From Treponema sp. UBA4319 (GTDB taxonomy: Bacteria; Spirochaetota; Spirochaetia; Treponematales; Treponemataceae), in assembly GCA_002393865.1 (NCBI GenBank), contig DGUD01000196.1, positions 1 through 58,816 of the forward strand: a DNA stretch of 58,816 nt, given 5' to 3'. Below are positions 32,978 through 42,684 of this stretch, piece after piece; the first letter of the stretch is position 1; each line of letters starts with the position of its first letter. The translations under genes and the position numbers were made by a program. A model generated the notes under the pieces. It was not told where the DNA came from. It ran no database searches and saw only the letters and a list, made by a program, of their open reading frames with translations.

Positions 32978-35014
32978 ATGATTCAGAAATTTTCTTTTGG
33001 GGAACCTGTGGAGACAGGCGCGGTCGTTTGCGGAATGGAATGTATGCCGGAAGGAAGCCGCTTTCCGTTTGGTACGGTGGAGAGCTCGTTTCCTTTTAAG
33101 TGGATGTGCACGCTTGCTGGCGATGATTTTGTGTTCGGGCTGGGCGAGAGCATGCGCGGCATAAACAAGCGCGGCTTCCGCTATGAGAGCTGGTGCTCTG
33201 ATGTGCCGAACCAGAACGAATTCACCCGCTCCATGTACGGGGCGCACAACCTGGTGATTGTGTACAGCGCGGACGGAACGAAATGCTGCGCGCTTTTCTT
33301 TGACACCGCCTCCCGCGTGGCATTTGATATCGGTTTTACGGAATACAGTACCTTTACCGTGGAGACATCCGACACCGGCGTGGACGTGTATGTGGTGAGC
33401 GCGGACGAGGGCTCCGGCCGCACTGCCCTGCAGGATGTCGTGCACCAGTTCCGGGAGCTTATCGGGCAGAGCTATATTCCCCCGCGCTGGGCATTTGGCT
33501 TCCAGCAGAGCCGCTGGGGCTACAAGACGGAGGATGATGTCCGCAAAGTGGTCTCCCGCTACCGCAGCGCCGGTCTGCCGCTCGATGCCGTCTGCCTTGA
33601 CATAGACTATATGGATGCCTACAAGGATTTTACGGTGGACGAGCAGAAATTCCCCGATATGGGGGCGCTTGCTTCCGAGCTGAAGGCCGACGGCGTGCGC
33701 CTGGTGCCGATTATCGATGCCGGCGTCAAGGTTCAGCAGGGCTATGACGTCTATGAGGAAGGCTGCGACAACGACTATTTCTGCAAAAAGGAGGACGGCT
33801 CCGACTTTGTGGCGGGCGTGTGGCCGGGGCGCTCCTGCTTCCCTGATTTTATGAACCCCGCTGCCCGCGAGTGGTTCGGCGCCAAGTACGAGCGCCTGAC
33901 GCGGCTTGGCATAGAGGGCTTCTGGAATGACATGAACGAGCCCGCGATGTTCTATAGCGACGAGAGCCTTGAGGAGACGTTCCGCAAGCTGCTGTCTTAT
34001 CAGGGGCAGAACCTTGACGTGCAGAGCTTCTTTGAATTTACGCCGCTGAGCGGCAGCACGTTCAACCGCCTTGACGACTACCGGCGCTTTTTCCACCAGC
34101 TGCCCGGTAGCGGCACTTCCGCCCCGCAAAAAATCCGCCACGACCGCATCCATAATCTCTACGGGGCGAATATGACCCGCTCTGCCGCAGAGGCGCTGCG
34201 CAAGATTTCTCCGGACAAGCGCATGCTGCTCTATGCCCGCGCGTCCTGCGTCGGCTCCCACCGCTACGGCGGCATCTGGACGGGAGACAATGCGTCCTGC
34301 TGGGAGCACCTGAAGCAGGAGATAAAGATGCTCCCGTCGCTGAACATGGTCGGATTTTTGTATTCCGGCGCGGACATCGGCGGCTTCGGCGAGTCCACGA
34401 CGCGCGACCTGCTGCTGCGCTGGCTTGCGCTCGGTGCCTTTACGCCGCTCATGCGCAACCACTGCGCGTGGAACAACCGCAGCCAGGAATGCTACGCATT
34501 CGGGAATACCGATGATTTCAAGAGCCTGCTCGATTTCCGCTATGCGCTTGTGCCGTACATCTACAGCGAATTCGTAAAGGCTGCCGTCGGGAGCAGCATG
34601 TACATCCGCCCGCTCGGCTTTGACTTCCCCGCGGATATGCGCGCGCTGCGCACGGAGGACGAGCTGCTTGTGGGAGAGGGAATTCTGATTGCCCCTGTCT
34701 ACGAGCAGAACGCGGACGGGCGCTACGTCTACCTGCCGGAGGATATGACGAAGGTTGTCTGGTGCCGCGGGAATATCTCCACGGAAGAAAAGAAGCAGGG
34801 CTCCTACTATATCAGGATGCCCCTTGATTCCGTCACCTTCTTTGTGCGCAAGGACAGGCTTGTTCCGCTGTGCCGCCCCGCGCAGAGCACGGCCGCGCTG
34901 GATACCTCAACCTTTAGCTTTGTGGGGACGGGAGCCTCCTACGAGCTGTATGAGGACGACGGCTTTACCCGCTCCGTTACGCTTGAAGGGCACCTGCGCA
35001 CGCTGAGCCGTTAG
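32978..35014 (+). CDS. Glycoside hydrolase family 31 (alpha-glycosidase)
   Basis: 678 residues. The N-terminal beta-sandwich leads to a (beta/alpha)8 barrel with LDIDYMDAYKDFTVD (208-221), the nucleophile motif GFWNDMNEP (Asp318), and GGIWTGDNAS, where Asp is the likely acid/base. The C-terminal part is a beta-sandwich. No signal peptide, so it is cytoplasmic. GH31 covers alpha-glucosidase, alpha-xylosidase and related activities; the subtype is not decidable here. Controlled by the divergent AraC regulator. A terminator follows at 35040. Confidence 0.93.
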   Translation: MIQKFSFGEPVETGAVVCGMECMPEGSRFPFGTVESSFPFKWMCTLAGDDFVFGLGESMRGINKRGFRYESWCSDVPNQNEFTRSMYGAHNLVIVYSADGTKCCALFFDTASRVAFDIGFTEYSTFTVETSDTGVDVYVVSADEGSGRTALQDVVHQFRELIGQSYIPPRWAFGFQQSRWGYKTEDDVRKVVSRYRSAGLPLDAVCLDIDYMDAYKDFTVDEQKFPDMGALASELKADGVRLVPIIDAGVKVQQGYDVYEEGCDNDYFCKKEDGSDFVAGVWPGRSCFPDFMNPAAREWFGAKYERLTRLGIEGFWNDMNEPAMFYSDESLEETFRKLLSYQGQNLDVQSFFEFTPLSGSTFNRLDDYRRFFHQLPGSGTSAPQKIRHDRIHNLYGANMTRSAAEALRKISPDKRMLLYARASCVGSHRYGGIWTGDNASCWEHLKQEIKMLPSLNMVGFLYSGADIGGFGESTTRDLLLRWLALGAFTPLMRNHCAWNNRSQECYAFGNTDDFKSLLDFRYALVPYIYSEFVKAAVGSSMYIRPLGFDFPADMRALRTEDELLVGEGILIAPVYEQNADGRYVYLPEDMTKVVWCRGNISTEEKKQGSYYIRMPLDSVTFFVRKDRLVPLCRPAQSTAALDTSTFSFVGTGASYELYEDDGFTRSVTLEGHLRTLSR

Positions 35015-35039
35015 CGCCGCGCCATACTAAAAGCAGCAC

Positions 35040-35095
35040 GCGAATCAACGTACCCCGCTGTTCTGTGGAGGGCTTCGTTGATTCGCTTTTTTTTT
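35040..35095 (+). terminator. Rho-independent terminator after the GH31 gene
   Basis: GCGAATCAACG (35040-35050) pairs with CGTTGATTCGC (35076-35086) across a 25-nt loop, followed by nine T. Confidence 0.88.
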
Positions 35096-35106
35096 GCTTT
35101 CCCCGG

Positions 35107-35135
35107 TTGTAAAAAATGTCTGAAAACGCTATGCT
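35107..35135 (+). promoter_or_regulatory. Promoter of the D-2-hydroxyacid dehydrogenase gene
   Basis: TTGTAA (35107-35112), a 17-nt spacer, TATGCT (35130-35135), giving a leader of about 80 nt. Confidence 0.5.
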
Positions 35136-35220
35136 TATAGTGTGCTGCAGGAAATGCGCTTGAGGCTGCTGCCGGTGCATCCCCGCATTTTGCTGTGTTC
35201 CTACTTTCCGGAGGCTTCTT

Positions 35221-36231
35221 ATGTCATCACAACCCATGTCCATTGCTTTCTATGACGCTCATCCCTATGACCGGGATTCATTCTCGGAGGCGAACAAGCA
35301 GTTCCTGTACAATATCGATTTCTTTGACTTCCACCTTGACCGGAGGACGGTGCTCTCTGCAAAAGGCTATGACGTGGTATGCACCTTTGTGAACGACACG
35401 CTGGATGCGGATGTCATCGCCGCGCTCAAGGAATGCGGCGTGCAGCTGGTGGCGCTGCGCTGCGCGGGGTTCAACAACATTGACCTTGCGGCCGCCGCCG
35501 CCGAGGGTCTGAGGGTAGTCCGGGTTCCCGCCTATTCGCCGCATTCCGTGGCGGAGCATGCCATTGCGCTGCTGCTTTCCCTGACGCGCCGTATTCCCCA
35601 GGCCTATATGCGTACCCGCACGGGGAATTTTTCCATCAACGGCCTTACGGGGCGCGATTTGCACGGGCTGACGGCGGGCATTGTGGGTACGGGGCGCATC
35701 GGCAAGGTGTTTGCGGAGATGCTTTCGGGCTTCGGCATGAGAATCATCTGCTGCGATGTCTATCAGGACAAGGAATGGGCGACAAAGCACGGCTTTTCCT
35801 ACGTGCAGCTCGCGCAGATATTCCAGGGCGCGGACGTCATCAGCCTGCACTGTCCGCTCACCGCGGAGACAAAGCATATCGTCAACGAGAATTCCCTTGC
35901 GCTCATGAAGCGCGATGCCGTCATCGTGAATACCGGGCGCGGCGCGCTCATCGATGCAAAGGCGCTCGTCCATGCGCTCAAAAAGCAGGAGATTGGCGGG
36001 GCAGCGCTCGACGTGTACGAGGAGGAGAACAAGTATTTCTTTGACGACTGGTCGGTGGACGTCATAAAAGACGACACTCTTGCAAGGCTTCTGACATTCC
36101 CGAACGTCATCATCACTTCTCATCAGGCCTTCCTCACTACGAACGCGCTCAAGGCCATAGCCGAGACCACGTTGGGCAATATCCTTGCCTTCCAGTCCGG
36201 CGGCGAGCTGCTGAACGAGGTGAAGGCCTGA
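35221..36231 (+). CDS. ldhA: D-lactate dehydrogenase-type 2-hydroxyacid dehydrogenase
   Basis: 336 residues from ATG 35221 (GGAGG upstream). Catalytic domain plus Rossmann NAD domain with GTGRIGK (near 157-163). Active-site residues are present: Arg in NTGRGALID, Glu in DVYEEE and His in SHQAFLT. The DVYEEENKYFF motif and the length fit the LdhA clade, which reduces pyruvate to D-lactate with NADH in fermentation, rather than phosphoglycerate or glyoxylate enzymes. Cytoplasmic. It stands alone between a terminator and the UPF0210 gene. Confidence 0.88.
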   Translation: MSSQPMSIAFYDAHPYDRDSFSEANKQFLYNIDFFDFHLDRRTVLSAKGYDVVCTFVNDTLDADVIAALKECGVQLVALRCAGFNNIDLAAAAAEGLRVVRVPAYSPHSVAEHAIALLLSLTRRIPQAYMRTRTGNFSINGLTGRDLHGLTAGIVGTGRIGKVFAEMLSGFGMRIICCDVYQDKEWATKHGFSYVQLAQIFQGADVISLHCPLTAETKHIVNENSLALMKRDAVIVNTGRGALIDAKALVHALKKQEIGGAALDVYEEENKYFFDDWSVDVIKDDTLARLLTFPNVIITSHQAFLTTNALKAIAETTLGNILAFQSGGELLNEVKA

Positions 36232-36549
36232 TCAGGACCTCCTTCCCCTCACGCTTTTTTTGCCCCTGCGCGGGCGGCCGGACGCTGTTCCGCATTGGGT
36301 GGGGCACTGCTTAGCCATGTTAGTCAGGTTGCCTGGGTGAGGCTTGCGTTGCTGCGCCGGGGTTCCGGCGTACGAATTGAAACATTTTGCAATCTCATAT
36401 AGAATGAAGAGGCTGTTCCAGACCTGACAGGCTTCTGGAATGTGCCCCAGGGCTGGTTCGGAAAGCTGAAGATTCCGGGCGGCGCTGAAGGGGGCATCGC
36501 CGGTGCGCAGTGCGTTCCGGTGTACGATTTTGACGCACGAGGACGGACT
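36232..36549 (+). promoter_or_regulatory. Intergenic region with promoter and structured leader of the UPF0210 gene
   Basis: A promoter lies at 36377-36405: TTGAAA, 17-nt spacer, TAGAAT. The leader of about 138 nt is rich in pairing. TTCCAGA (36416-36422) pairs with TCTGGAA (36434-36440), enclosing a small CCT/AGG stem. TGCCCC (36442-36447) can pair with the GGGGCA ahead of 36500. No known riboswitch class is recognised. No gene in the upstream 36232-36376 part. Confidence 0.5.
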
Positions 36550-37911
36550 ATGATTTTTTCTCCGGTGGAAATCCAGGAAACAGTGAATATGTTTATGCGG
36601 CAGAAGCTCGATATCCGCTGCATTACCATGGGGATATCCCTGCTTGACTGCGCGGACAGCGACAGCGGTCGGGCGTGCCAGAAAATCTACGACAAGGTGA
36701 TGCGCTGCGCGGGAAACCTTGTGAAGGTAGGGCAGGATATAGAGAAGGAATTCGGCGTTCCCATCATAAACAAGCGGATTTCCGTTACGCCCATCGCGCT
36801 TGTTGCGGGGGCTAGCGGCGCCTCGTCTTATGTGGACTACTGCCGGACGCTCAACCGCTGCGCCAAGGAGCTGGGCGTGAATTTTATCGGCGGGTTCAGC
36901 GCGCTCGTGCAGAAAGGCATTACGCCCGCGGATAAAATCCTCATCGATTCCATTCCGGAGGCGCTCGCCGTTACGGATTACGTGTGCTCCTCGGTGAATG
37001 TCGGCACCACAAAGAACGGTATCAATATGAACGCCGTCAGGCTTATGGGCGAGACCATCAAAAAGACTTCCGAGGCATCAAAGGACTGCGCGGTGAACGG
37101 CTGCGCCAAGCTCGTCGTGTTTACCAACGCGCCGGAGGACAACCCGTTTATGGCGGGTGCCTTCCACGGGCCAGGCGAAGGCGATGCCGTCATCAACGTG
37201 GGAGTCTCCGGGCCGGGGGTCATCCTTGCTGCCGCAAAAGAATTCAAGGGCAGGCCGATAAACGAGCTTGCTGACGGTATAAAGAAAATGGCGTTCAAGA
37301 TTACGCGCATGGGGCAGCTGGTCGGCACCGAGGCTGCCCGCCGTCTGGGCGTAGATTTTGGTATCCTTGACCTTTCGCTTGCGCCGACCCCGGCGGTGGG
37401 GGATTCCGTCGCGCGGATTCTGGAGGAAATCGGGCTGGAAGGAGCTGGTGCGCCGGGAACGACCGCCGCGCTCGCCATGCTGACCGATATGGTCAAGAAA
37501 GGCGGTGTCATGGCATCCACAAACGTGGGCGGGCTCAGCGGCGCGTTCATCCCCGTCTCCGAGGACGAAGGAATGATAAACGCCGTCAAGCAGCACAGTA
37601 TCTGCCTTGAGAAGCTTGAGGCCATGACCTGCGTCTGCTCTGTGGGGCTGGACATGATTGCCATACCCGGCGATACCCCTGCCACTACCATCAGCGGCAT
37701 TATGGCGGACGAGATGGCAATCGGCATGGTGAACAACAAAACCACCGCCGTCCGGCTTATTCCGGTGCCGGGCAAAAAGGCCGGTGACTGGGTGGAATTC
37801 GGAGGACTGCTTGGTGGCGCCCCCGTCATGGAGGTCAGCCGCTTCAGCTGCGCGGATTTCATCAACCGGGGCGGCCGCATACCGGCGCCTATCCATTCCT
37901 TCAGGAATTAG
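36550..37911 (+). CDS. PFL/UPF0210 (DUF711) family protein
   Basis: 453 residues from ATG 36550 (GAGG upstream). The frame is open to 36442 but that N-terminus is not conserved. It is a complete UPF0210/DUF711 protein ([98 protein letters not shown]). The family is often paired with an ACT-domain protein, which is not present here. Structure in this family suggests a metal-dependent hydrolase-like or kinase-like role, unresolved. The stop overlaps the next GTG by 1 nt. Confidence 0.85.
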   Translation: MIFSPVEIQETVNMFMRQKLDIRCITMGISLLDCADSDSGRACQKIYDKVMRCAGNLVKVGQDIEKEFGVPIINKRISVTPIALVAGASGASSYVDYCRTLNRCAKELGVNFIGGFSALVQKGITPADKILIDSIPEALAVTDYVCSSVNVGTTKNGINMNAVRLMGETIKKTSEASKDCAVNGCAKLVVFTNAPEDNPFMAGAFHGPGEGDAVINVGVSGPGVILAAAKEFKGRPINELADGIKKMAFKITRMGQLVGTEAARRLGVDFGILDLSLAPTPAVGDSVARILEEIGLEGAGAPGTTAALAMLTDMVKKGGVMASTNVGGLSGAFIPVSEDEGMINAVKQHSICLEKLEAMTCVCSVGLDMIAIPGDTPATTISGIMADEMAIGMVNNKTTAVRLIPVPGKKAGDWVEFGGLLGGAPVMEVSRFSCADFINRGGRIPAPIHSFRN

Positions 37912-38825
37912 TGGCATATCGTATTGTTCCTGTGCAGGCGGAGCAGCAGTTCCTGCTTGCGAGGCAGTTTGTGCTGCCGTATGAGAAATATTGCTGCTCG
38001 CTCATGCAGAGAATCATTGCGCGGGAACGCTTTCTCTTTATCGTGAGCAGGACGGGGACTGCGCCTGCGTTTCGGGATGTCGCCGGGGTATTCTGCTATA
38101 CGGATGGCGAGCTGCTCTTGCCCTGCCTGCCAAGCCGCGATAGGCAGCTGCTGGCGGCGCTCTCATGTTTCTTTGCCCGGCGGGAGGTCTTCTGTATTTC
38201 AGGCGGGAGCCGTTCCGTCCATACGCTTATGGCTGTCCTGCGCAGGCGCGGCGGGCAGCAGATACGGGAAGAAAAGCGCCATCTCTTTATGGAATTTCAG
38301 GATGCTGCCGCAGGGCTGCGTGCGGGGATGCGGCAGGCAGGCGGCATAGACGGATGCACCGTGCAGCGCTGCTCGGCAAGGGATGCGGACGCGCTTATGC
38401 CTTTGCAGCTTTCGTACAAAGTGGAGGAAGTGCTGCCGGCCGGTGTGCCGGTGAGCCCCGCCGCGGAACGGCTGGAGCTTGACCGCACGCTCAAAGTCCA
38501 GACGGTCTTTGCCTTGCGGCGACCGGACGGCAGCTTTGCCGCAAAGGCGCAGACCAACGCGTGCTGCGAGCGCTATATGCAGATTGGCGGCGTGTTTACC
38601 CGCACGGATTGCAGGGGGCGCGGCTACGCAGCCTTCCTCGTGCGCTGCCTTGCCGCAGATATCGTCGGGCGGGGAAGAAAAGCCGTGCTCTTTGTAAACC
38701 GCAGGAACGCGGCCGCTATCCGCGCCTACCAGAATGCAGGCTTTGTCCGCTCCGGCAGCTACCTTGTTGTCTATTACGACGAATTCTCCCCCTGCGGGAC
38801 GGCCGCAAGCCAGGAGTGGCGCTAA
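37911..38825 (+). CDS. GNAT-family N-acetyltransferase
   Basis: 304 residues from GTG 37911, coupled to the UPF0210 stop. The C-terminal half is a GNAT domain: FTRTDCRGRGYAAFLVRCLA (acetyl-CoA pyrophosphate loop R/Q-x-x-G-x-G/A) and FVNRRNAAAIRAYQNAGFVRSGSY. The N-terminal 150 residues look like a second, degenerate GNAT-type or partner domain. The substrate is unknown. A hairpin terminator lies at 38846-38871 between this gene and the convergent ABC exporter. Confidence 0.8.
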   Translation: MAYRIVPVQAEQQFLLARQFVLPYEKYCCSLMQRIIARERFLFIVSRTGTAPAFRDVAGVFCYTDGELLLPCLPSRDRQLLAALSCFFARREVFCISGGSRSVHTLMAVLRRRGGQQIREEKRHLFMEFQDAAAGLRAGMRQAGGIDGCTVQRCSARDADALMPLQLSYKVEEVLPAGVPVSPAAERLELDRTLKVQTVFALRRPDGSFAAKAQTNACCERYMQIGGVFTRTDCRGRGYAAFLVRCLAADIVGRGRKAVLFVNRRNAAAIRAYQNAGFVRSGSYLVVYYDEFSPCGTAASQEWR

Positions 38826-38845
38826 GCCTGCGCTGCCTTAGTGCC

Positions 38846-38871
38846 CGAGCGGCGCTTTTGAACGCCGCTCG
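38846..38871. terminator. Bidirectional hairpin between convergent genes
   Basis: CGAGCGGCG (38846-38854) pairs with CGCCGCTCG (38863-38871) across an 8-nt loop. The T-rich tail is weak. Confidence 0.65.
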
Positions 38872-38874
38872 CCT

Positions 38875-40668
38875 TTAAGGCTGCCTCTCATCCGTTCTGC
38901 TCCATTCAGTCTGTTTTCTTACCATGGCGGCGTAGTTTCCGTCCAGCGCCATCAGCTCGCTGTGCGTGCCCCGCTCCACGATGCATCCGTGGTCAACAAA
39001 GAAGATGATGTCGCTGTTGCGGATGGTGGAGAGCCGGTGTGCAATGATGAATGATGTGCGCCCTTTGAGCAGCTCGCCCAGCCCCTTCTGCACGAGTTTT
39101 TCCGTGTGCGTGTCCACGGAAGACGTCGCCTCGTCAAGGATAAGGATGCGAGGGTCGGAGAGCAGCACGCGGGCAAAGCTGATGAGCTGCTTCTGCCCCT
39201 GCGAGAGCCCGCCGCCGTTTGCGGTGATAGTAGTTTTGTATCCGTCCGGGAAGGCTCTGATAAATTCGTCCGCCTGCACCAGTTTTGCGGCGGCTATGCA
39301 GTCCTCGTCGCTTGCGTCGAGCTTTCCGTAGCGGATGTTGTCCATAATCGTACCGCTGAACAGGAAGCTGTCCTGCAGCATGACGCCGACCTGCGCCCGG
39401 ATTGATTTTATCTTCAGCTCCTGGATGTCCATGCCGTCGATAAGAATCTGCCCGCCTTCCGGATTGTAGAACCTTGTGAGCAGGTTGACGATGGTTGTTT
39501 TTCCGGCTCCGGTGGGACCAACTATGGCGACCGACATACCGGGGGTGATGGTAAAGTCAACGTCCTTCAGGACGGGATTACCCTTCTCGTAGCTGAAATC
39601 GACGTGCGAGAAGCGGACGTGCCCGCGGATAGGCGGCAGGTCCTTCGCGTTTGGCCGGTCGCTGATATCCTCCGGCTCGTCCAGCAGCTCAAAGATACGC
39701 TCCACATAGGCGCCGGTCGTAACCATGGAATTGTAGAAGTTGCCGAGGTTCTGGATTGGCTGCCAGAAGCGCCAGATGTATCCCGCGAATGCGACCAGCG
39801 TACCGATGGTGACGCTTTTTCCCAGCGCCTGGATTCCCACAAAGTACACGAGCGCCACGCCGAGCGTAGAGAGGTTGTCCACCACCGGCCAGATGATATT
39901 GTTTATATTCACCGCCCGTATCCAGACGAGCTTGCATGTGTCGCACAGACCGTTGAATATGCCTTGGTTCACCTGCTGCCGCGCGAAGCTCTGGGTGACT
40001 TTCATGCCGTTCAGGCTTTCTGACAGGTATGCCGTCAGATTGGAGCGCTTGTAGCTTTCCTGCTTCCAGGCCTCGTGCTGCTTTTTCTTCATGGAGATGA
40101 GGACGACGAGCAGCACGGGGATGACCGCCATCGCGACGAGCGTCAGCTTTGCGTCAATGGACACCATAAAGCCTATGATGACGGCGAGCGTAAAGAGGTC
40201 GCTTATCAGCTGGATGATGCCGTTTGAAAGCAGCTCCGACAGCGAATTCACGTAGTTCACGACGCGGATGAGGATTTTTCCGTGGGGGCGGCTGTCAAAA
40301 TAGCTGAATGGCAGCGACTGCAGCTTGGTGAACACGTCGCGCCGTATCTCCACGATGATTTTCTGTGCGATGCGCGTCATGATTTTCAGCTTTTGCGCCA
40401 GCAGAATCCTGACGACGAATGTTGACAGCAGCAGGATTCCTGCCAGCACAATCAGCAAGCGCACGTCCTTTTTGGGGATGGCCTGGTCAATCGCCATGCG
40501 GATAAGCCACGGGCTGGTAAGCGATATGAGCGATGCCAGCAGCATGATGAGGCATGACAGCACCATTGCCCCCCGGTACGGCTTTATCCAGCGGAACAAG
40601 CGCATGACAATGTGCGGGTTAAAGCCGTGCTCTATCTCTTCGTCTGCGTCAAATTTATTTCTTGCCAT
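38875..40668 (-). CDS. ABC exporter half-transporter (permease-ATPase), subunit 2
   Basis: 597 residues from ATG 40668 (GAGG upstream; the longer frame to 40809 overlaps the partner gene). An N-terminal six-span exporter domain is followed by a full ATPase: Walker A GPTGAGKTT, signature LSQGQKQL, Walker B LILDEATSS, and H-loop IAHRLS. It lies directly after its partner (overlap 14 nt), so the two probably form a heterodimeric multidrug- or lipid-type exporter. The signature is LSQGQ in this subunit and LSGGQ in the other. Confidence 0.9.
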   Translation of the reverse strand: MARNKFDADEEIEHGFNPHIVMRLFRWIKPYRGAMVLSCLIMLLASLISLTSPWLIRMAIDQAIPKKDVRLLIVLAGILLLSTFVVRILLAQKLKIMTRIAQKIIVEIRRDVFTKLQSLPFSYFDSRPHGKILIRVVNYVNSLSELLSNGIIQLISDLFTLAVIIGFMVSIDAKLTLVAMAVIPVLLVVLISMKKKQHEAWKQESYKRSNLTAYLSESLNGMKVTQSFARQQVNQGIFNGLCDTCKLVWIRAVNINNIIWPVVDNLSTLGVALVYFVGIQALGKSVTIGTLVAFAGYIWRFWQPIQNLGNFYNSMVTTGAYVERIFELLDEPEDISDRPNAKDLPPIRGHVRFSHVDFSYEKGNPVLKDVDFTITPGMSVAIVGPTGAGKTTIVNLLTRFYNPEGGQILIDGMDIQELKIKSIRAQVGVMLQDSFLFSGTIMDNIRYGKLDASDEDCIAAAKLVQADEFIRAFPDGYKTTITANGGGLSQGQKQLISFARVLLSDPRILILDEATSSVDTHTEKLVQKGLGELLKGRTSFIIAHRLSTIRNSDIIFFVDHGCIVERGTHSELMALDGNYAAMVRKQTEWSRTDERQP

Positions 40669-42436
40669 ACTCTGAGTCCTCTTTGCTTGCGGGATTCTCC
40701 CCGCTTTCTTTTCCGCTTTGCTCCAGCCAGACATCCCGGTAATAACCGTCCGCCGCGGACAGCTCCTCGTGGCTCCCGCTCTGGACAATCTGCCCGTTCT
40801 GCAGGACAAGGATAACGTCGCAGTTCTCGAACGAAGAAATCCGGTGGCTTATGATGAACGTCGTGTGACCGCCGCTGCGGCTCTTTATCGACTGCCGTAT
40901 CTTGAGCTCCGTCTCATTGTCCACGGCAGAAGTCGTGTCGTCCAGAATCATGATTTTTGGGTTCGCAAGGAAGAGCCGTGCCAGGGCGATGCGCTGCTTC
41001 TGCCCGCCGGAAAGCCCTACGCCGCGTTCCCCTACGATAGTATCGTATCCGTCCGTCAGGTCGCCGATAAAATCCTTGACCCGCGCGAGCTCCGCCGCCT
41101 CCTCCACCAGCTCCATCGGGGCATCGGGATTCCCGAAGCAGATGTTGCCTTCCACGGTGTCGCTGAACAGGAATACTTCCTGCATGGTTATCCCCACGTT
41201 CTTGCGCAGGTAAGCGAGCGCGTAGTCCCTGACGTCCCGGTCATCCACAAGCACCTGCCCCCGGCTTGCGTCGTAGTAGCGGCACAAGAGCTGGGCCAGC
41301 GTCGATTTGCCGCTCCCCGTGGGGCCAAGGATACCGATTGTCATGCCGGGCTGGGCGACAAAGCTTACGTCTCTGAGCACCTCCGTCTCGTTGTAGGCAA
41401 AGCTCACGTGCCGGAATTCGACCTTGCCCTGCACCGGCTCGCCGGAAGAGAACGCTCCTTCTCTGTCGGCAATCTTGGGCTCGCTGCAGTGCAGCTCGTA
41501 CAGGCGCGCCGCGGATGCGTTGAAATTCTGAGTGTTGTCAACCAGCGTGCCGAACATATTGATGGGCTGGGTGAATGCCCACATGAGGCCGTTGAAGGTT
41601 ACGAGCTCGCCGATGGTCATCTCATCGCCGATGACGAGAAATCCGCCGAAGAGGATGAGGATGACGGGGAGAATGCCGCACAGCGCCTCTATCCACGGCG
41701 TGTAGCGGATTCTGACGTCCGCGTTCTCCACGGACACGTCGCGGAAGCGCTCGTTTTCCTTGTCGAAGAGCTGTATCTCGTGCGCTTCCCTGACGAACGC
41801 CTTTACGACGCGGTTGCCTTCGATGTTCTCCCCTACGCGTGTGTTGAGCACGGCGAACTGGTCGCGCACTTTCAGGTGGGAGGGGAGTATGTGAATCTTG
41901 AATTTATGGATGAGCAGCAGCACGAACGGCGCGATAATCATGAACGCCAGCGTCAGCTTCCAGTTGATTGCTGAGAGCGTCAGTATGGAAAAAACGTAAA
42001 TCAGTATGTTCTCCACAATCTGATACAGCACCCATGCCACAAAGTGCCGCACCTTGTCCAGATCGCTGGTAAGGAGCGTCATCACGTTCCCGGACGGAGA
42101 GTTGTCGTACCAGGAGAAATCAAGCTTCTGGATATGGGCGTACAAATCTTCCCGCAGCGCGCGGATGACGTTCTGGGAGGCGTGCTCAAAGATGACCTGG
42201 TAGGAATAGCGGAAGATTGCCTTGAGCAGCGTCGTTCCTACCATTATCAATGTTAGTTTCAGCAGCAGCTCGTGCTGCCCGTCCTTGATGACCTTATCGA
42301 CGATGGCTCCCGTTACGAGCGGGTTTATCATATTGAGGGCCGCGACAAGGATGCTGAGGCACAGGCCTCCCGCAATCCAGAAGCGGTATCTCCGCACGTA
42401 TGTCCAAATCCAAGCGAAAGCGCTTTTTGTTCTCAC
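40655..42436 (-). CDS. ABC exporter half-transporter (permease-ATPase), subunit 1
   Basis: 593 residues from GTG 42436, preceded by AAGGGGG. An in-frame ATG at 42508 is the alternative but has no such site. Six-span domain, then Walker A GPTGSGKST, signature LSGGQKQRIALARL, Walker B IMILDDTTSAVD. Here Asp replaces the usual catalytic Glu after Walker B, which marks the degenerate site typical of heterodimeric exporters (BmrC/TM287-type). Upstream and divergent is an AraC regulator at 42685. Confidence 0.9.
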   Translation of the reverse strand: MRTKSAFAWIWTYVRRYRFWIAGGLCLSILVAALNMINPLVTGAIVDKVIKDGQHELLLKLTLIMVGTTLLKAIFRYSYQVIFEHASQNVIRALREDLYAHIQKLDFSWYDNSPSGNVMTLLTSDLDKVRHFVAWVLYQIVENILIYVFSILTLSAINWKLTLAFMIIAPFVLLLIHKFKIHILPSHLKVRDQFAVLNTRVGENIEGNRVVKAFVREAHEIQLFDKENERFRDVSVENADVRIRYTPWIEALCGILPVILILFGGFLVIGDEMTIGELVTFNGLMWAFTQPINMFGTLVDNTQNFNASAARLYELHCSEPKIADREGAFSSGEPVQGKVEFRHVSFAYNETEVLRDVSFVAQPGMTIGILGPTGSGKSTLAQLLCRYYDASRGQVLVDDRDVRDYALAYLRKNVGITMQEVFLFSDTVEGNICFGNPDAPMELVEEAAELARVKDFIGDLTDGYDTIVGERGVGLSGGQKQRIALARLFLANPKIMILDDTTSAVDNETELKIRQSIKSRSGGHTTFIISHRISSFENCDVILVLQNGQIVQSGSHEELSAADGYYRDVWLEQSGKESGENPASKEDSEYGKK

Positions 42437-42684
42437 GTTCTGCCCCCTTCCGAATTCCTGCCGGATTCTGCTCCCGGAATTCTGCGACAATCGCAAAAAT
42501 AGTAGCATTTTACGCGGCTGCGTGGTATAAAAAAAGAAGTGATTTATTGTACGAATCTCTAGGGGCAGACCCAGAGGCGGGCGGCTTCCGGGGCTGCCGC
42601 CGGGGTACAGGCCTGCCGCCGGCATCTGTGTGCTGCCGGGCTGCGGGAGCCTGCATGTGCCCTGGTACGCAGAGGACGGGTAGT

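Noticed and set aside
32978..33040. Later start for GH31 with a ribosome site
   Set aside because: No better site was found nearby, and the early residues resemble the expected start, so the leaderless start was kept.
36412..36549. ZTP, glycine or other known riboswitch in the UPF0210 leader
   Set aside because: The conserved motifs of those classes, such as the ZTP core, are not present. Pairing alone is not enough.
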